Shown here: in pieces, positions 34,033 through 45,791 of the stretch
Position numbering within the stretch: position 1 is the first letter of the stretch
How the letters are laid out: each line of letters opens with the position of its first letter
Source of the DNA: Plazaster borealis
Lineage: Eukaryota; Echinodermata; Asteroidea; Forcipulatida; Labidiasteridae
Assembly: GCA_021014325.1 (NCBI GenBank)
Contig: CM037473.1
Coordinates: forward strand, 12,772,696-12,836,695
Direction: 5' to 3'
Length of the DNA: 64,000 bases
The notes under the pieces: generated by a model
Told to the model about the DNA's origin: nothing
Database searches by the model: none
The model's input: only the letters and a program-made list of their open reading frames with translations
Made by a program: the position numbers and the translations under genes

Positions 34033-34326
34033 AAGCCCTTTTCACACTACCGAGCCAATTCCAAGGAAATTCCTTGAGAACATTAACCACCGCCCCCCCC
34101 CCCCCCATTTTCGTTTCACACTTGATGCCGTTTTCCTGGAAAAAAGTGCACTCTCAAAAGATGTAACCCTGTGGTTATCTGGCTTAACCCCACTCCCAAG
34201 AAGGGGTAGCTATTTCCTGCGAAATTGTTTCCCCAGGGTTTTGCAAGGTTTAGCAATTCAAGTGTGAGAAGGTCAAATAAGTTTTTGTGGGAATTTCTCG
34301 GGAATTTGTGGAATGTGAAAGGGACT
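34033..34326. mobile_element. MITE with AAGCCCTTTTCACACTAC end
   Basis: The left end AAGCCCTTTTCACACTACCG mirrors GGAATGTGAAAGGGACTACA on the right; the interior has a poly-C tract near 34086-34106. A related end (GTAGTGCGAAAAGGGCTTA) lies at 35303-35321. Confidence 0.65.
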
Positions 34327-34847
34327 ACAGCAACCCCCCATGGGTCTGCAACCGTCAGGAGGATGGAGGGTTACGAATATTTCAACTATCCATGGAGCAT
34401 TTAAGTACGTTTACCCATGGAGGTAGGCACATTTTGGGCCTGTATTTTGCATAATGTTGAGTTTGTTTGTGAAGCAACTACCAAAGGAGGAAGAAAATTG
34501 GAGCAGTGTCACTTTATAGGGCTATCACAATTTTTTTAGACAATTCAGATTGAATGGAATAATATCAGACAACAGAAAACAAACGTTGCAATTTATAGAA
34601 ATTGAGGGAGACCGACTACTGACGTCCTACCATGGTCCTACCCTCCTACACTAGCATGGAGGAAGGAAATAGCACCCACCACCAACACGACCAAGGCTCA
34701 GTAAACAGAGCAGTATGACAGTATTTATCCATAGACTAGAGCAAGGACCTTGCTCTAAGATTTATCATGTTTGTTTAATTAGGGGGCTAGTTATTCTTTC
34801 TTACAGTTATATCCAAGGCTTAGAAGCTATCAGTTAAGACAACTTAC

Positions 34848-34985
34848 CGCAACCATGGGGATTCATAAAGGTGTTCAAACAGCAGATGGGGAGGCGTGCG
34901 ATGTTGTTTACCAATGGCACCGTCCATTTGTTACCATTCACTGGTAACTTTGTGTTCGTCCACCTTCCGGGTTTCGGTCAAAGAT
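34848..34985 (-). other. Predicted non-coding first exon of the GTPase gene
   Basis: A consensus donor (GTTGCG/GTAAGTT, minus strand) ends this segment at 34848. The upstream limit is estimated from a TATA box. Confidence 0.4.
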
Positions 34986-35010
34986 GCACCTGTTCCCATA
35001 CGTGCGCCCT

Positions 35011-35019
35011 CTATATAAA
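35011..35019 (-). promoter_or_regulatory. TATA box, minus strand
   Basis: TTTATATAG, immediately followed by AGGGCGCACG, lies about 165 bases upstream of the donor at 34848 and 1.5 kb upstream of the GTPase start codon. Confidence 0.4.
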
Positions 35020-35448
35020 CACTTAAGGGGGCCTCCCGTTCCACTGATTTTGTATTACCCCTAAAGAGATGTGACTGGTCGAAAGTTTGTTACCAAGAGT
35101 AATGGCAGATTATATTTGGAGAAATCAAACATTTTGTATCTTCACTTGCAATTTGACTCCCAAAATAGCAGACTACGTGCAGACAATATCCCCGGGGTTA
35201 GCATAGTGTGCAGTCCTCCCAGGAAAATTGCATTAAGTAGGGGTGGTGGGGTTAAATCTCCCTAGGAACTTCCTGGGGTTTGATTTCCTGGGAATTAGAT
35301 CTGTAGTGCGAAAAGGGCTTAGGCCTATAGACCATGTTTCATTTATTTAATTTATTCATTCTGGATGTGAAGCCAAGGATTCTCAGAAAAGCAAACTTAA
35401 TCACTGTACCAGCCGAGAACCCTATAGAGAAGACGAAGAAGGAAGTTT

Positions 35449-35915
35449 CCATTTTAGATGTGGGAGGAAAACCCCTGAGAAATATTACAGGGAAAACCCA
35501 TGCAATCCACATAGTGCCCTGGACGGGATTCGAACCGGGGTCCTAGAGGTGGAAGTTGAGGAAAGATACCACTACACCAACCTGACAACCCGATAACCTT
35601 TGTTTACAAAAAGAGTGACCTCGTGCATTCTAGGGCCTTTCTGGCAGGCAAGATACTACACTGGTCATATGGGAAATATTTACATTGTGTCATAATTTCC
35701 CTGCCTTTCACCTCTGTGGATCCCAGTTCAAATCACACCTCGAACCAGAGCCTTGCATGTAGATTGGGTTTTCCGTCCCTACCTGGTAGCACAGGTTTTC
35801 CCCATATGGGGTTTCCTCCAACATCTAAAAAACTGAAATTTCTTCTTGTTGCCTAATCATCATCCTGTCATTGGCACCTGCACTGTTGGATGTGTATTGA
35901 AATAAATAAATAAAT
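35449..35915. repeat. Two SINE family B copies in opposite orientation
   Basis: 35449-35590 reads on the minus strand (GGATTCGAACCGGGGTCC is its complement B box). 35690-35915 reads on the plus strand (CTGCCTTTCACCTCTGTGGA) and ends in an AATAAATAAATAA tail. Confidence 0.75.
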
Positions 35916-36887
35916 AAACAAAACTAAACACAACTCAATAGCTTTTAAAATATACCAATCCTTTTATTTTCCTATATAATGAGAAAACAAACAGATCCGT
36001 CTTAAGGGAATTTTAAAACACCGCAAAAAAATACAGATAAAGGTAGCAATATTTTCAACATAAATACTACTTTGAATGTTACCCTGTGTATATATATTAA
36101 TTGATAAATACAAACACACATCAAAGACAGACAACATTTCCCCTGAACCATGTGAAATTTTGTACAAGTTATAATATTAAGGTATAATTCTCTATAAAAT
36201 TTACTCTTTCAATAATAAACTTTCAGTAAAAAAGTCAAAAGCTGCCCAGTCCCAATTAATCTTTACAAAAACATGATTGTTTTTCCTTAAAATCCAGAAT
36301 CATCTCTCTTCACACACTTAATAATTTTGGTGGATTTTAAAATGTTATGGTAAGGTGAAACTGCACCGTCAGTAAAATGTTGGTTAAAAATGCATAACAT
36401 ATTAAAGGCAAATAAGAACAAAAAATTCAAACTTTAAAAGTTCCATCTCAGTTTATTGGACCATTACAGCCCTTAAATCCTCTTACCTACGCACTGGAGA
36501 AGTTAAGAAGGTCGGCTATTCAGATTATAGAACATGTGACCTGTGACATCACATGTTGACAAAAGAGCCTGAACTTCCTGCTGCCACAATTTGTACATAG
36601 CCCAAAGGAAAACATAAATCTAATATTTTATGGAGATTGCACTGTACGATTTCTATCATTTTTTTGATGAATGTATCATTCAAAACCACAGGGAATGATA
36701 TTGGATGGTCAGATAGTAAGAGGGTTGACTGTTATGTACTCTGTACATGCATTTACCACATGATGTCATAGTGCAGGCCGGGATAGCATACCATTGAAAA
36801 CCAGTGGATGGTAGTGAATGGTCAGACAGTAAGAGGTTGGCATGGTTCTGTGTATGCATTTACCACATGATATCATAGTGCTGGCTG
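35916..36887. other. Intergenic, no gene
   Basis: AT-rich. The segment near 36735-36800 (CATTTACCACATGATGTCAT, GGATGGT) is repeated near 36850-36890 (CATTTACCACATGATATCAT), a short local duplication. Confidence 0.5.
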
Positions 36888-37095
36888 GGGATCAGGTTGG
36901 TTCCCTTCCCTGCCTTTCACCTCTGTTTGCCCCGGTTCGAATTCCACCTCAGACCGGAGCCTTGCAGGGTGAAAGGGTTTTCAGTCCCTACCCAATCGCG
37001 TGGGTTTTTCTAAAACTGAACATTTCTTCTCATTTCCTATTCATCCTATTATTGGCGCTAATTGTGCTGTTGGATGTGTAATAATTAATAATATA
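36888..37095 (+). repeat. SINE family B
   Basis: CAGGTTGG, CCTGCCTTTCACCTCTG, GGTTCGAATTCC (B box) and the GCTGTTGGATGTGTAATAAT tail match the other family B copies. Confidence 0.8.
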
Positions 37096-37217
37096 TAACC
37101 AAAAACAACAGGGGATGATATTGATATCATACTGCAGACTAGCATAGTACAATTATGATAAAAAATCATACACAAATATTGAAAGACTATTCAATAATAG
37201 AATGAATAATTATAGAA

Positions 37218-37408
37218 TCACAATCCAAAGCTGGCTTTGTACTCCATAAGCTTCTGAAGTGTGATTCCATGCCCGCCGCATACGATCACCAGAACAGACT
37301 TCAACTCAGGCGGCAGCTTGCCTTCCTTTTGAAGATCTCCAAGGACGTTGCTATAGATACTGGCCAAAGCTGCTCCACACGCTAGTTCAACAAGGATGCG
37401 GTGATCGT
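37218..37408 (-). CDS. SDS: SDS exon 7 (residues 258-320, stop)
   Basis: Acceptor TTTTTCTATTTCCAG, stop TGA at 37220-37218. Encodes DHRILVELACGAALASIYSN and VLVIVCGGHGITLQKL, the conserved C-terminal part of the PLP fold. Confidence 0.95.
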
Positions 37409-40400
37409 CTGGAAATAGAAAAATCATCATGATTTATCAAATTTCTCACCAGATTCCTATTTCTACCTAAATTAATTTCATGTAAAGTTTAAATGAATTT
37501 AATTCTTACTTTTACTACTTAACATAAGTAGGATTTGAAACTTTGCATGGTGAGAAAACAATCAAGTGAGTTTTGCGGAGACACCATAATAATAAACTCT
37601 CTCTGTGAGCTGTGGTGATTCTGAAAAGAAACAACGGTTCTTCTCAGAACTACTACAGCTCTTAGAGAGTTTATTTATATGTTTTTTGGGGTGATTTTTT
37701 TTTTTGGGGGGGGGTCATACTTTAAGTGAGATACCTCTTGCAAGAAATCCAAGACATATGCCAACATATATACTGCTAAATATATTAGTTGATGTACTGA
37801 ACCATACAATGATGCCTTTTCCTTACAGTCACAATTAGTTTACAATAAAATAATCTGTAATACACTATTATTAATTCAGGCTTCAAACAAGTACAAGACA
37901 AATTGAAAAAGCAACAATCCTAAACAAGTGCTAGCCTGGGGATTGTCCAAAAGCGAGTCAAATCACTCCCTAAAAGAGCAATCCCCACACAATAATTATA
38001 TCAAAAGACAATGTAAAAACACAATACCAAAAACACAAAAGAGCCCAGCTTCAGGAATTTTGTTTTATTAAACAAACCTAAGTGAGCATAATATTATTAG
38101 GTATGATAGTCTTCACCTAGCACAACTTCAATGGCCTGCTCTCTTAGGGAAGAGGGTAAAACATTCCAAAAGATGCACAACAGATATTTGCGAAATCCAA
38201 ACAAATTGCAAGTGCAAAACAAAATGCTATTGACCCTCTTGCACAACAAGGAACGCACCTCTGCACAATGCATGTCTACCATTTCCACCATTTTGGGAGT
38301 CGAATCCTTTGTGTACTACACTTTGACTCCCAAAATGGCCGACAGGATAAGCATGTGTAATGCGCTGCGCGTTGACAAGGGGTCAATAGTTTATTTTTTC
38401 ATCGATCTCATTTACGGAGAGAGAGGGGCAAGAGGGAGGGGGCAAGGGTTCTGAGCACCCCCCCCCACTTGCATCACTGCCTAGAATTGTGTACACTTTC
38501 TTTGTGCCTTTCAACTGTTCACCGGAGGGGTCACATGTATCATCTATATTCACCTGAGAATTGCAGACATCCATAAACAGCGTCCCGATCATCAACCACC
38601 ACAGAGTGAATAGGGTGCTCTTTGTAGCAGTCCAAGCTGCGTTTACAAACAGTCAGGGCGCCAAGACATTTTGCCCGGCTAGAAAGAGGGCAAGATATGA
38701 GAGACGGGATGAAGATGTGAATAAAATGAGAACGGTGTTAATGGGATGGTGCAACATTGAATTTCAAGCAGGGATGAGATTTGCCAAATGTACAAATTCC
38801 TGAAAATGGCTTGTGTCTGGGTTCCTCCTTATTCTAGACCCGGAACCTCCCAGATGTTATAATTCAGGAGGTTTTCAGACTCTGTGCATCATCAGAAAAA
38901 TAAAACTACAGGTTCGAACACAATGTGGACTATCCCTTTCTCTCTTTGATAATTCCTTTACTTCTTCCAAGAAAATTTTGAAGGCTCAAGGAGATTTTAA
39001 GAAAATCCTGAAATCAGGAAAAATCCTGAGAAGTCCCATGCCTGTTTCAAAAAATATACCATTGAACCAGCCTTTCACAATTACAACTTTTGTGGTGCGT
39101 TGTGGCCTAGCAGTTTTTATTAGTACTAATATTCTTATTATTTTTACAAAAGTTAGATGTTCATCACTAATACCTGATAGGCATGTTCAAAGGTAGTTTG
39201 AAAGAAATGTTCTCATTGCCGTTAAAATGTCATAATGTCTTACTATAACAAAAAGTGCTGAAGCTTTGTCAAACCCACCTTGTTATATCTGGTAGTGTAA
39301 CCAACTCCCCAGCCAAAACTGCCGCGTTGTAACTATCAGCTCCTTCAGTTTCCATAGCAACAATAGGGACATCACTCCATCCGACCCTCTTCATTCCTTG
39401 CACCACTCCGCAGAGAAGACCGCCGCCCCCCACGCAGACGACTACTGCATCTGGCTTGGCGGGCAGCTGGTTGGCACTCTCGGTTATGACTGTACTGTGC
39501 CCCTCCCTGTGGGCAAATAACATAATTAAAAGAAGTCGTGAGAGCTTTGAATAGCAGACAAAAATACAATATCTGTGGCTACTGGCTAGAAGGTTGATGA
39601 GGGACTATTCCTAGTAGTATCAACATGGTAGAGTGGCCAAACTCTCTGAAGCCAAACTCTCTTTTTCATGAATGATTTTGTCAAGGCACTGGAAGACAAT
39701 ACAAAATACCTTAATGCTCATAGCTAATGATCTTCCTAGCAGACTTAGGCCGTGTCTGAATTGGCAGCTACAGCTACGGCTACGGCTAGATTTCTGTGTC
39801 ATCATGCGTTGAAGTATAGGACGTCCATAGCAACACCCTTAGCAACAGCCGTAGCCGTAGCTGTACTCGCCAATTCGGATACGGCTTAAGTGACCCCATT
39901 GTGTTGTGTTACTGACCCTAGGTTGTTTAAACTCCTGAAAGTCAGACCACTTAGCATGCAATAGTATACAAATATTGGATGCATATGAGTGCATTGTCGC
40001 AGAATGTACTCACGCGGTTAAAAAATAATAATAAAAATAAAATATTTATAGACAGCCTTATGCGAGGGCCTTAAGGTACTTCACAGATAAAAGTCAAAAG
40101 GAAAAAAGTAACAATAATAATAATACTGAGTTCTTATATAGCGCCTTATCACCCTGATGGGCGTATCTAAGCATTCAATATTTTTTTCCTGCAAGGTATG
40201 CAGAGCTATGTTTTTGAAGTATGAGACCTAATCCTTTACATAGCACCATGTAATGGTTTACAAGGTGCTGTGGCGCAAAATGCTGCCAATCAAACCAGGA
40301 ACACCGGGGCGAACCCCTTCTCTTTATAATAAGTGCAATGGGTTCTTTTATGTGCATTACACAACACACAGGACCTATGGCTTTACGTCCCATTCGAAGG

Positions 40401-41320
40401 ACGCAGCAATAATGGTTAAGTGTCTTGCTTAAGGACACAAGTGTCACGACCGGGACTTGAACCCACACTCTGCTGATCAGAAACACCAGAACTTGAGTCC
40501 TGTGTTCTTATCCGCTTAAAAAGTAAGTCAAAATACAAGTTACAAGAAACAAGTGAAAACATAACAAGTAAGCCTATAAATACAAGTGCTAGAAACACTA
40601 GAAATCTGACTTTTCCATTCCACAGCTTCACCTTGTGAAATGGAATTATCCAGATTTCACATTGTGATTATATTCTGGATCAATGCACTCTAATGTTAGC
40701 TAGGCACCATTGACTGTGGTCAGTACCTGGAATGTTTCAGGCTTTACTGATTTGTTTTGCTCAGGCACCTCCATTAAATTCAGATCTTACCATGTGTCCG
40801 GATGATCAAAAGGATGTATTGAGATGGAGCCGTCAATATCTTTAGCTAGCTTCAATGCATACTCATTAGCATTATCCCATACCTGAATCATAAATAGACA
40901 AACTACAGTCAAGAAACAAGAAACTGATTTGCACTTAGACTTGGTTCCAAGACACTCCTACTGTATTAGTCGCGAACAAAAATCAACGCCGATAGAGGGC
41001 GCTATCATGCCATAAACCGCTATCATAGGACAAACTGCTCTAATTTTTCTGAGAGTAACTCAACTTGAGCATCCTGGAACCAAGACTAATTTGCAGGTAA
41101 AAATCAAGTAAGAACAGTCCATTATTCTCATTATTATTATTTCCATTATATATTGTTGGTAATAAAACCAAGCAATCCTCAAAAGTGCCTTGTACACTGT
41201 AACCTGTAGGTCTGAAGATACAAGTGCAGAGAAGACAATGAAAAAAGGCTCAGTTTTAAAATGTTGTATCATAGTTGCAATTCAGTTTTTATGCTGTGAT
41301 GGCTATTGTCAATAAACCTT

Positions 41321-41351
<31 letters not shown>

Positions 41352-42787
41352 ACTGCAGGAAGTATCTTCAATACAAATTACCGTACATTTACCTTTCCAT
41401 GAACTATGACCTCTGCTCCTTCATCCCGCAGACTGGCAGCTACAAAGTCTGGTGTACTCTCTGGAATGACGATGGTTGCTGGGTAACCAAGCTGCCTGGC
41501 TGCGTAAGCTGCTGCAAACCCAGCATTTCCACCTAAGCGAACAAAATTTCCATCTTACCATCAAATGGCACGTTTGCTTGGCAAATAAAAACTTAAAATC
41601 ATTTACCCAAACTCCCTTTCAAGGCCTACGGCACCATTTGCTTGACTTTGACAGATTTAGTATTGCAAATGCCTCCAACTTGGCGTGTCGTGGCCGAGCG
41701 ATCTGGTGTATCAAACTCGGTTGTGACACATGTGTCCTTGAGCAAGACGTTTTACTATATAATTGCTTCTCATGGCCCAGGATTAAAAGGATACATGTGA
41801 GGGTAGAGATTGTTGAATGTGAATAATTTGCAACCTCTGCGCCCATTTGGTTGCCGGTGCTGCATACTTCTAAGGAGTTGAGATGTTTTAGGAATGTTTA
41901 GGGCCTAATAAACAGGAATTCCTACTTGGCTTGCAAAAGTGCATCATTATTAACTCCATATGCCCCATCAACAAATTTACGAAAACATCTTCAACTGATA
42001 AAATAATTTTGGAAATTTTTCCAACTGCTTTGGAAGAGCTGTTAAGGTCACTGTCCTCTTACCTGATGAACAAATGATGTGTTTTCCACCCGTCTGCACT
42101 GCCTGTGGTTATAGAGACACATTTAAGTTAGTTATCAGTAAATTTACACCCAGCAAGTTTCTAAGTTGCATAAATGGACCCCTTTTCAAATTATTCAAGT
42201 TTTAAATTGTAATATTATTTATTATCACACATACACAGATCCTTGTCATTTGATTGTTTGAACATGTGTCATGTGTCATCCATTATTTTGTCAAGAATAT
42301 ACTGCCGCGACACTCCAACCAAAATTCATTACTTTTTCATCTGAAGATGAAAAAGTTATGCTCAGGACTTGCATTAATATTTTGCTTTCCAATAATATGC
42401 AGAATCAATTTGACCAGCTCATGTAAAAATAAAACTACTCATGATACTTTTAAACGGAATAATTTCCGCAGCATGCCACCACCTTGTTAAGCCTTTAGTA
42501 TTGTCCAATTTGCCTGTTTTCTGGCTGTATATATTCAGTCAACCATTCTTGACAGGTAACAATATTCAGTGTATTTTGACCTAAATTAAGGGAGATAAAG
42601 TGGTGGCATTCTGCAAAAAAATACCCAAACATATTTATACCTTCTGTATTCTATGCCCAATCCCTCTGATCTTAAATGACGCTGATGGTTGCATGTTGTC
42701 GCACTTGATAAAGACTTTAAAACCAGCTACTTTGGTCAAGGGTACACTCTCCAACAGAGGGGTGCATATATGAAGAGGTTTAGCCAT
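37218..42787 (-). CDS. SDS: L-serine dehydratase / L-threonine deaminase
   Basis: This cytosolic PLP enzyme deaminates serine to pyruvate and threonine to 2-oxobutyrate. Seven coding exons join in phase on the minus strand: 42787-42641, 42102-42063, 41532-41393, 40882-40791, 39506-39279, 38678-38554 and 37408-37218. The product is 320 aa (vertebrate SDS about 328). Visible features are the PLP lysine in SASFKIRG (Lys39), the CSSGGNAG loop (60-67), the VGGGGLLCG phosphate-binding loop (165-173), VELACGAAL (264-272) and VIVCGGHG near the C terminus. Residue 63 is Gly, where vertebrate SDS has Ala and SDSL has Gly, so by this marker it is SDSL-like; a single ancestral SDS/SDSL gene is the simplest reading. 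The start codon follows an acceptor (TTTCTTTTACAG), so a non-coding exon lies further right. Confidence 0.95.
37409..38553 (-). other. SDS intron 6
   Basis: No exon. Holds a CCCAAAATGGC-family element at 38255-38395, a G-run near 37704-37712 and a C-run at 38459-38466. Confidence 0.6.
38554..38678 (-). CDS. SDS: SDS exon 6 (residues 216-258)
   Basis: Acceptor CTCTTTCTAG/CCGGGC, donor CTCAG/GTGAAT. Encodes RAKCLGALTVCKRSLDCYKE then HPIHSVVVDDRDAVYG, matching the AKALG and EHPI segments of vertebrate SDS. Confidence 0.92.
39279..39506 (-). CDS. SDS: SDS exon 5 (residues 140-216)
   Basis: Acceptor TTTGCCCACAG/GGAGGG, donor ACAAG/GTGGGT. Holds EGHSTVITE, the PLP-phosphate glycine loop CVGGGGLLCGVVQG and IVAMETEGADSYNAAV. 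Confidence 0.95.
39748..39891. mobile_element. GTGTCCGAATTGG-type MITE (best copy)
   Basis: GGCCGTGTCTGAATTGGCAG and GCCAATTCGGATACGGC are terminal inverted repeats, and CTACGGCTACGGCTAG pairs with AGCCGTAGCCGTAGC inside, so almost the whole element can fold. Confidence 0.85.
40175..40517 (-). repeat. SINE family A body with damaged head
   Basis: Shares AGCACCATGTAATGGTTTAC and ACACCGGGGCGAACCCC with 12950-13272. The tRNA-like head near 40505 stops after CCGCTT, so it is truncated. It lies in SDS intron 4. Confidence 0.8.
40791..40882 (-). CDS. SDS: SDS exon 4 (residues 110-140)
   Basis: Acceptor TTATGATTCAG/GTATGG, donor ACATG/GTAAGA. Encodes VWDNANEYALKLAKDIDG and SISIHPFDHPDTW; phase 0 in, phase 2 out. 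Confidence 0.93.
41318..41352 (+). repeat. (ATCT)n microsatellite
   Basis: About eight ATCT units in SDS intron 3. Confidence 0.9.
41393..41532 (-). CDS. SDS: SDS exon 3 (residues 63-109)
   Basis: Acceptor TTGTTCGCTTAG/GTGGAA, donor GGAAAG/GTAAAT. Encodes GNAGFAAAYAARQLGYPATI and FVAASLRDEGAEVIVHGK. Confidence 0.95.
41682..41955 (+). repeat. tRNA-derived SINE, family A
   Basis: GGCGTGTCGTGGCCGAGCGA head, GTCCTTGAGCAAGACGTTTT, then a TGAGGGTAGAGATTG body; the B box region is partly deleted. It lies in SDS intron 2. Confidence 0.75.
42063..42102 (-). CDS. SDS: SDS exon 2, 40-nt exon (residues 50-63)
   Basis: Acceptor CTATAACCACAG/GCAGTG, donor TCATCAG/GTAAGA. Encodes AVQTGGKHIICSS; phase 0 in, phase 1 out. 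Too short to stand out alone, but required to join exons 1 and 3. Confidence 0.92.
42462..42630. mobile_element. Palindromic MITE related to 17398-17547
   Basis: Ends AATTTCCGCAGCATGCCACC and AAGTGGTGGCATTCTGCAAA are inverted relatives and share the CCGCAGCATGCC core with the insertion at 17.4 kb. Confidence 0.7.
42641..42787 (-). CDS. SDS: SDS exon 1 (residues 1-49)
   Basis: ATG at 42787-42785, donor CAGAAG/GTATAA; 49 codons. Encodes MAKPLHICTPLLESVPLTKV and the PLP lysine motif QPSASFKIRGIGH. The leader joins an acceptor at 42822/42821 (TTTCTTTTACAG/AACTAG). Confidence 0.93.
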
Positions 42788-42865
42788 ATTGCCAGATTTG
42801 TACCTGTGTTTGCCTCTAGTTCTGTAAAAGAAATGGAGAAAGCAATTAAAGGCATTGAGGTCATT

Positions 42866-42985
42866 CAGGTTGGCTCAGTAGTTTCTTCCCTGCCTTTCAC
42901 CTCTGTGGACCCCGGTTCGGACGTTCGAATCCCGGACCGTAGCCTTGCATGCGGATTGGGTTTTCAGTCCCACTGAGAGCATAGC
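42866..42985 (+). repeat. SINE family B, truncated
   Basis: CAGGTTGGCTCAGTAGTTTC, CTGCCTTTCACCTCTGTGGA, TTCGAATCCCGG and TTGCATGCGGATTGGGTTTT. Confidence 0.8.
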
Positions 42986-43370
42986 TCTTGGTCATGTCCC
43001 TTAGATCTAAGCGTTACGACAGACCTATTTTGTAAATTTGTTGACAATTTTTTGTCGACAAACTTAAATGTACCAATTCAGATGATAGACACATGTTGAA
43101 GAAAAAAGGTTTGTCGTAACAGTTATAGGTCTACGACTGTCCGGAGAACAGAGGGTTACAATTAATGCAACTACTTCTGCAAATACCTTTTTTTTAAATT
43201 GATATATATCAAAATCAAACCACCATATTATTAAGTGGCAACAGCTCCTGCATACCTCAGGTGAGTGTTTTTTTTGGTCACTCCCTGTTCTGGGGTTTTG
43301 AATATTGTAATTGTAGGCCATTATTTGTACACTGGTACAAAAAACACAAGAGCATTCACTTAGACCCAAC

Positions 43371-43597
43371 ACTAGACCCAGTGTTGAACTGGGGCGCTGT
43401 ATATTCGCACAGCTAAAATTTGACAGGTGCCCTGCCTCAACCGCATGGTCATCGCGGTTAAGGCATGGCACCCGTGCTGGGATCGCCAAATTGAGTTTCG
43501 CTTGGAGTTAATACAAGTTTTTCCTGGGGCGCTAGTACGACCGATGATGTCAAATCTTCGAAAAAGGAGTACAGCGCCCCAGTTACTGGGTCTAGGT
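43371..43597. mobile_element. MITE with CTAGACCCAGT ends
   Basis: ACTAGACCCAGTGTTGAACT with GGGGCGCTGTA on the left is mirrored by TACAGCGCCCC and AGTTACTGGGTCTAGG on the right, giving TIRs of about 28 bases in a 227-bp unit. Confidence 0.85.
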
Positions 43598-44065
43598 CTA
43601 ACCCTACACTAGTAAGACTACATACGCCAGAGTCTAAACTAATGTTAAAAAAGCATAGTTGGGTCCAGTAACTCAGACTAGGTCAAGGGTTACACTAGCC
43701 CCAATTTATGGGGCTAGGGTTACACAAGTAAAATAAATCAGTGTGCCAGTCGTCATAGACTATGTATGTACAACAACAGTACACTCTAGAGCAAAGGTCC
43801 ATGCACAACCACCATCATCATAATCACGCAAAAAACAAAACAAAAACAAAATAAAAACAAAACGATTATGACTATGAGACAAGGTAAAACAACATGTCAA
43901 ATATAATTAATAAACAGCTTTTAATACAGGTGTGATAGTCTTACAAAAACAAAGGACAATACTCTCTACTTTTATGATTTTTTAGTGTAAGTATAAACGG
44001 TGTTTCAATAACAAACTTACCAAAAAGAAAGTTGCTGAAACTGAAAGGCGTTGACAACTACCAGC

Positions 44066-44090
44066 ATAGATAGATAGATAGATAGATAAA
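44066..44090 (+). repeat. (GATA)n microsatellite
   Basis: About six GATA units. Confidence 0.9.
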
Positions 44091-44109
44091 AAGTGAAAAA
44101 CACATGCAC

Positions 44110-44290
44110 ACAGTATGTCGCCCTCTTTCGTTAGGATTTTACACAAGAACGGGGCGCGGCAGGGGCGTAGTCCAGCGAGCCAATCAGTTTGCTGGAATTT
44201 CACCACCAAGCGAATGAGGGGGTGGGCGGGGCAGGATTCGAGCAGGGGATGGTGGGGTGGGTGGCTTTTGTGGGGTTTCGGCCCTACAGC
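44110..44290 (-). promoter_or_regulatory. GC-rich patch with CCAAT box, possible SDS promoter
   Basis: GC-richer than its surroundings (GGGGCGCGGCAGGGGCG), with AGCCAATCAG near 44179 and a CGCCCTCTTTCG at 44119. It lies 1.3 kb upstream of the SDS leader exon. The assignment is tentative. Confidence 0.25.
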
Positions 44291-44299
44291 CAAAATGTA

Positions 44300-45290
44300 T
44301 TTTGTTTTTGTCCAGATTTTTATTTGTAGTATTATTTTTTCATTCTTTTCGACCAAATCCCATAGAATTTGTACAGTAATGTTGTGAGATGATAATTTGA
44401 TAGTTACTTGACAACGTGAGGTAACCATTGCACAATTTGCCTTGACTAGCCAAAATTGTTGAGTGGTGACAACATAAGACAAATTTTATTGTATATTTTT
44501 TTATAATTATGTTTATAAACTTGTTTACTTCCTTTTGCAAAAGATTCAACGACAGTTCTCATTTTGAAGTTTAGTAATCCAATTTTATTCACAATTCTCA
44601 AAATTACACATAAATACGAATGTTATGAATCATGATTGCATAAACAACTGTACTAAGTAGAAATACATCAAGTCGACTCTTAACTCTTTTACATTGTAAA
44701 GGCTTTTTGAGTTCAATAATTTTCTTTAGTATTGACAATGCTTTTATTTCTGAATTTATCAGGAATGATAATTGGCCCTTGGAAAAAAGTTGGAAAATTT
44801 AATTGAGTACAAGGGCTGACCTACATAATATAATATACATTTTGGTGATTTTTTAAGGGCAAAAACAAAATCGGAAATCAGGCTCAAGTAGGAGAAATAT
44901 CATGCCTGATTTATGTAAAATTATGTCAAGTTAACAAGATAGCTTAGAAAAGATTTTATAATTTTACTTGTAATTTTATTGGACATTTTAACTCTAACTT
45001 AATATATTGTTAGTATTGTTAGTATTGTTAGTTGTTAGTATGTAGACTGAATACTGGTAACATTTTGCCTGTAGTTCCATTTTGCCTGTAGTTCCTGTAT
45101 ACAATATTTGTTATACATTCTTAAGTACTTTGATGCCTTGCATAAGGCGCCACATAAAAGCTTTACTATGATGATGATGATGATTGGCATATTTTTGGTA
45201 CTGAAACCAAGGACCCTCAAAAGTGACTAAAGTACTATAAAACTGTAGGTCTGAAGATACCTGTGCAAAGAAGACGATGACAAAATTGCA
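44300..45290. other. Intergenic, no gene
   Basis: AT-rich. Short local repeats GTTAGTATTGTTAGTATTG near 45010 and CATTTTGCCTGTAGTTCC (twice) near 45062-45097. Confidence 0.5.
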
Positions 45291-45291
45291 G

Positions 45292-45441
45292 TCTTAGATG
45301 TGGGAGGAAAACCCCAAATTGGGAAAACCCACGCAATCATGAAGGGACTGAAAAACCCAATCCACATGCAAGGCTTTGCTCCAGGAATCGAACCGGGGTC
45401 CACAGAGGTGTAAGGCAGGGAAAGAGACAACCTGAATGCCC
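45292..45441 (-). repeat. SINE family B
   Basis: Complement of the family B body (AGATGTGGGAGGAAAACCCC) and B box (GGAATCGAACCGGGGTCC). Confidence 0.8.
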
Positions 45442-45791
45442 CCTCCCCAAACAACAAATTATTCATGTGATTTCATAATTTAAATCGGAACTAACTTAGT
45501 AGTAGTACTATTATACTTAAATGATAGTGGTTGAAAGTTGGCAATCAATTTAACTTTTCTATTACAACTTCATGAATTACAAACATGCAGTAACTACTGG
45601 CAACAATCAGAGAAAAATGGTGTGTATTTCTAATTAAAAAACTAACACAAAGTTGTCGGTGCAACCAGTTGATCAATACCAGAGCGAACTCTCTCACTAA
45701 CATAACGAGCATGCCAGAATTTTCATGAAAACTGTTTGAATGTGGGTCCAATTTATTTGCTGAAATACTACATTATGTTTTACATCATAAC

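Noticed and set aside
38383..38595. Minus-strand open frame across SDS exon 6
   Set aside because: It is a wrong-frame shadow; the frame giving RAKCLGALTV and EHPIHS joins the neighbouring exons in phase.
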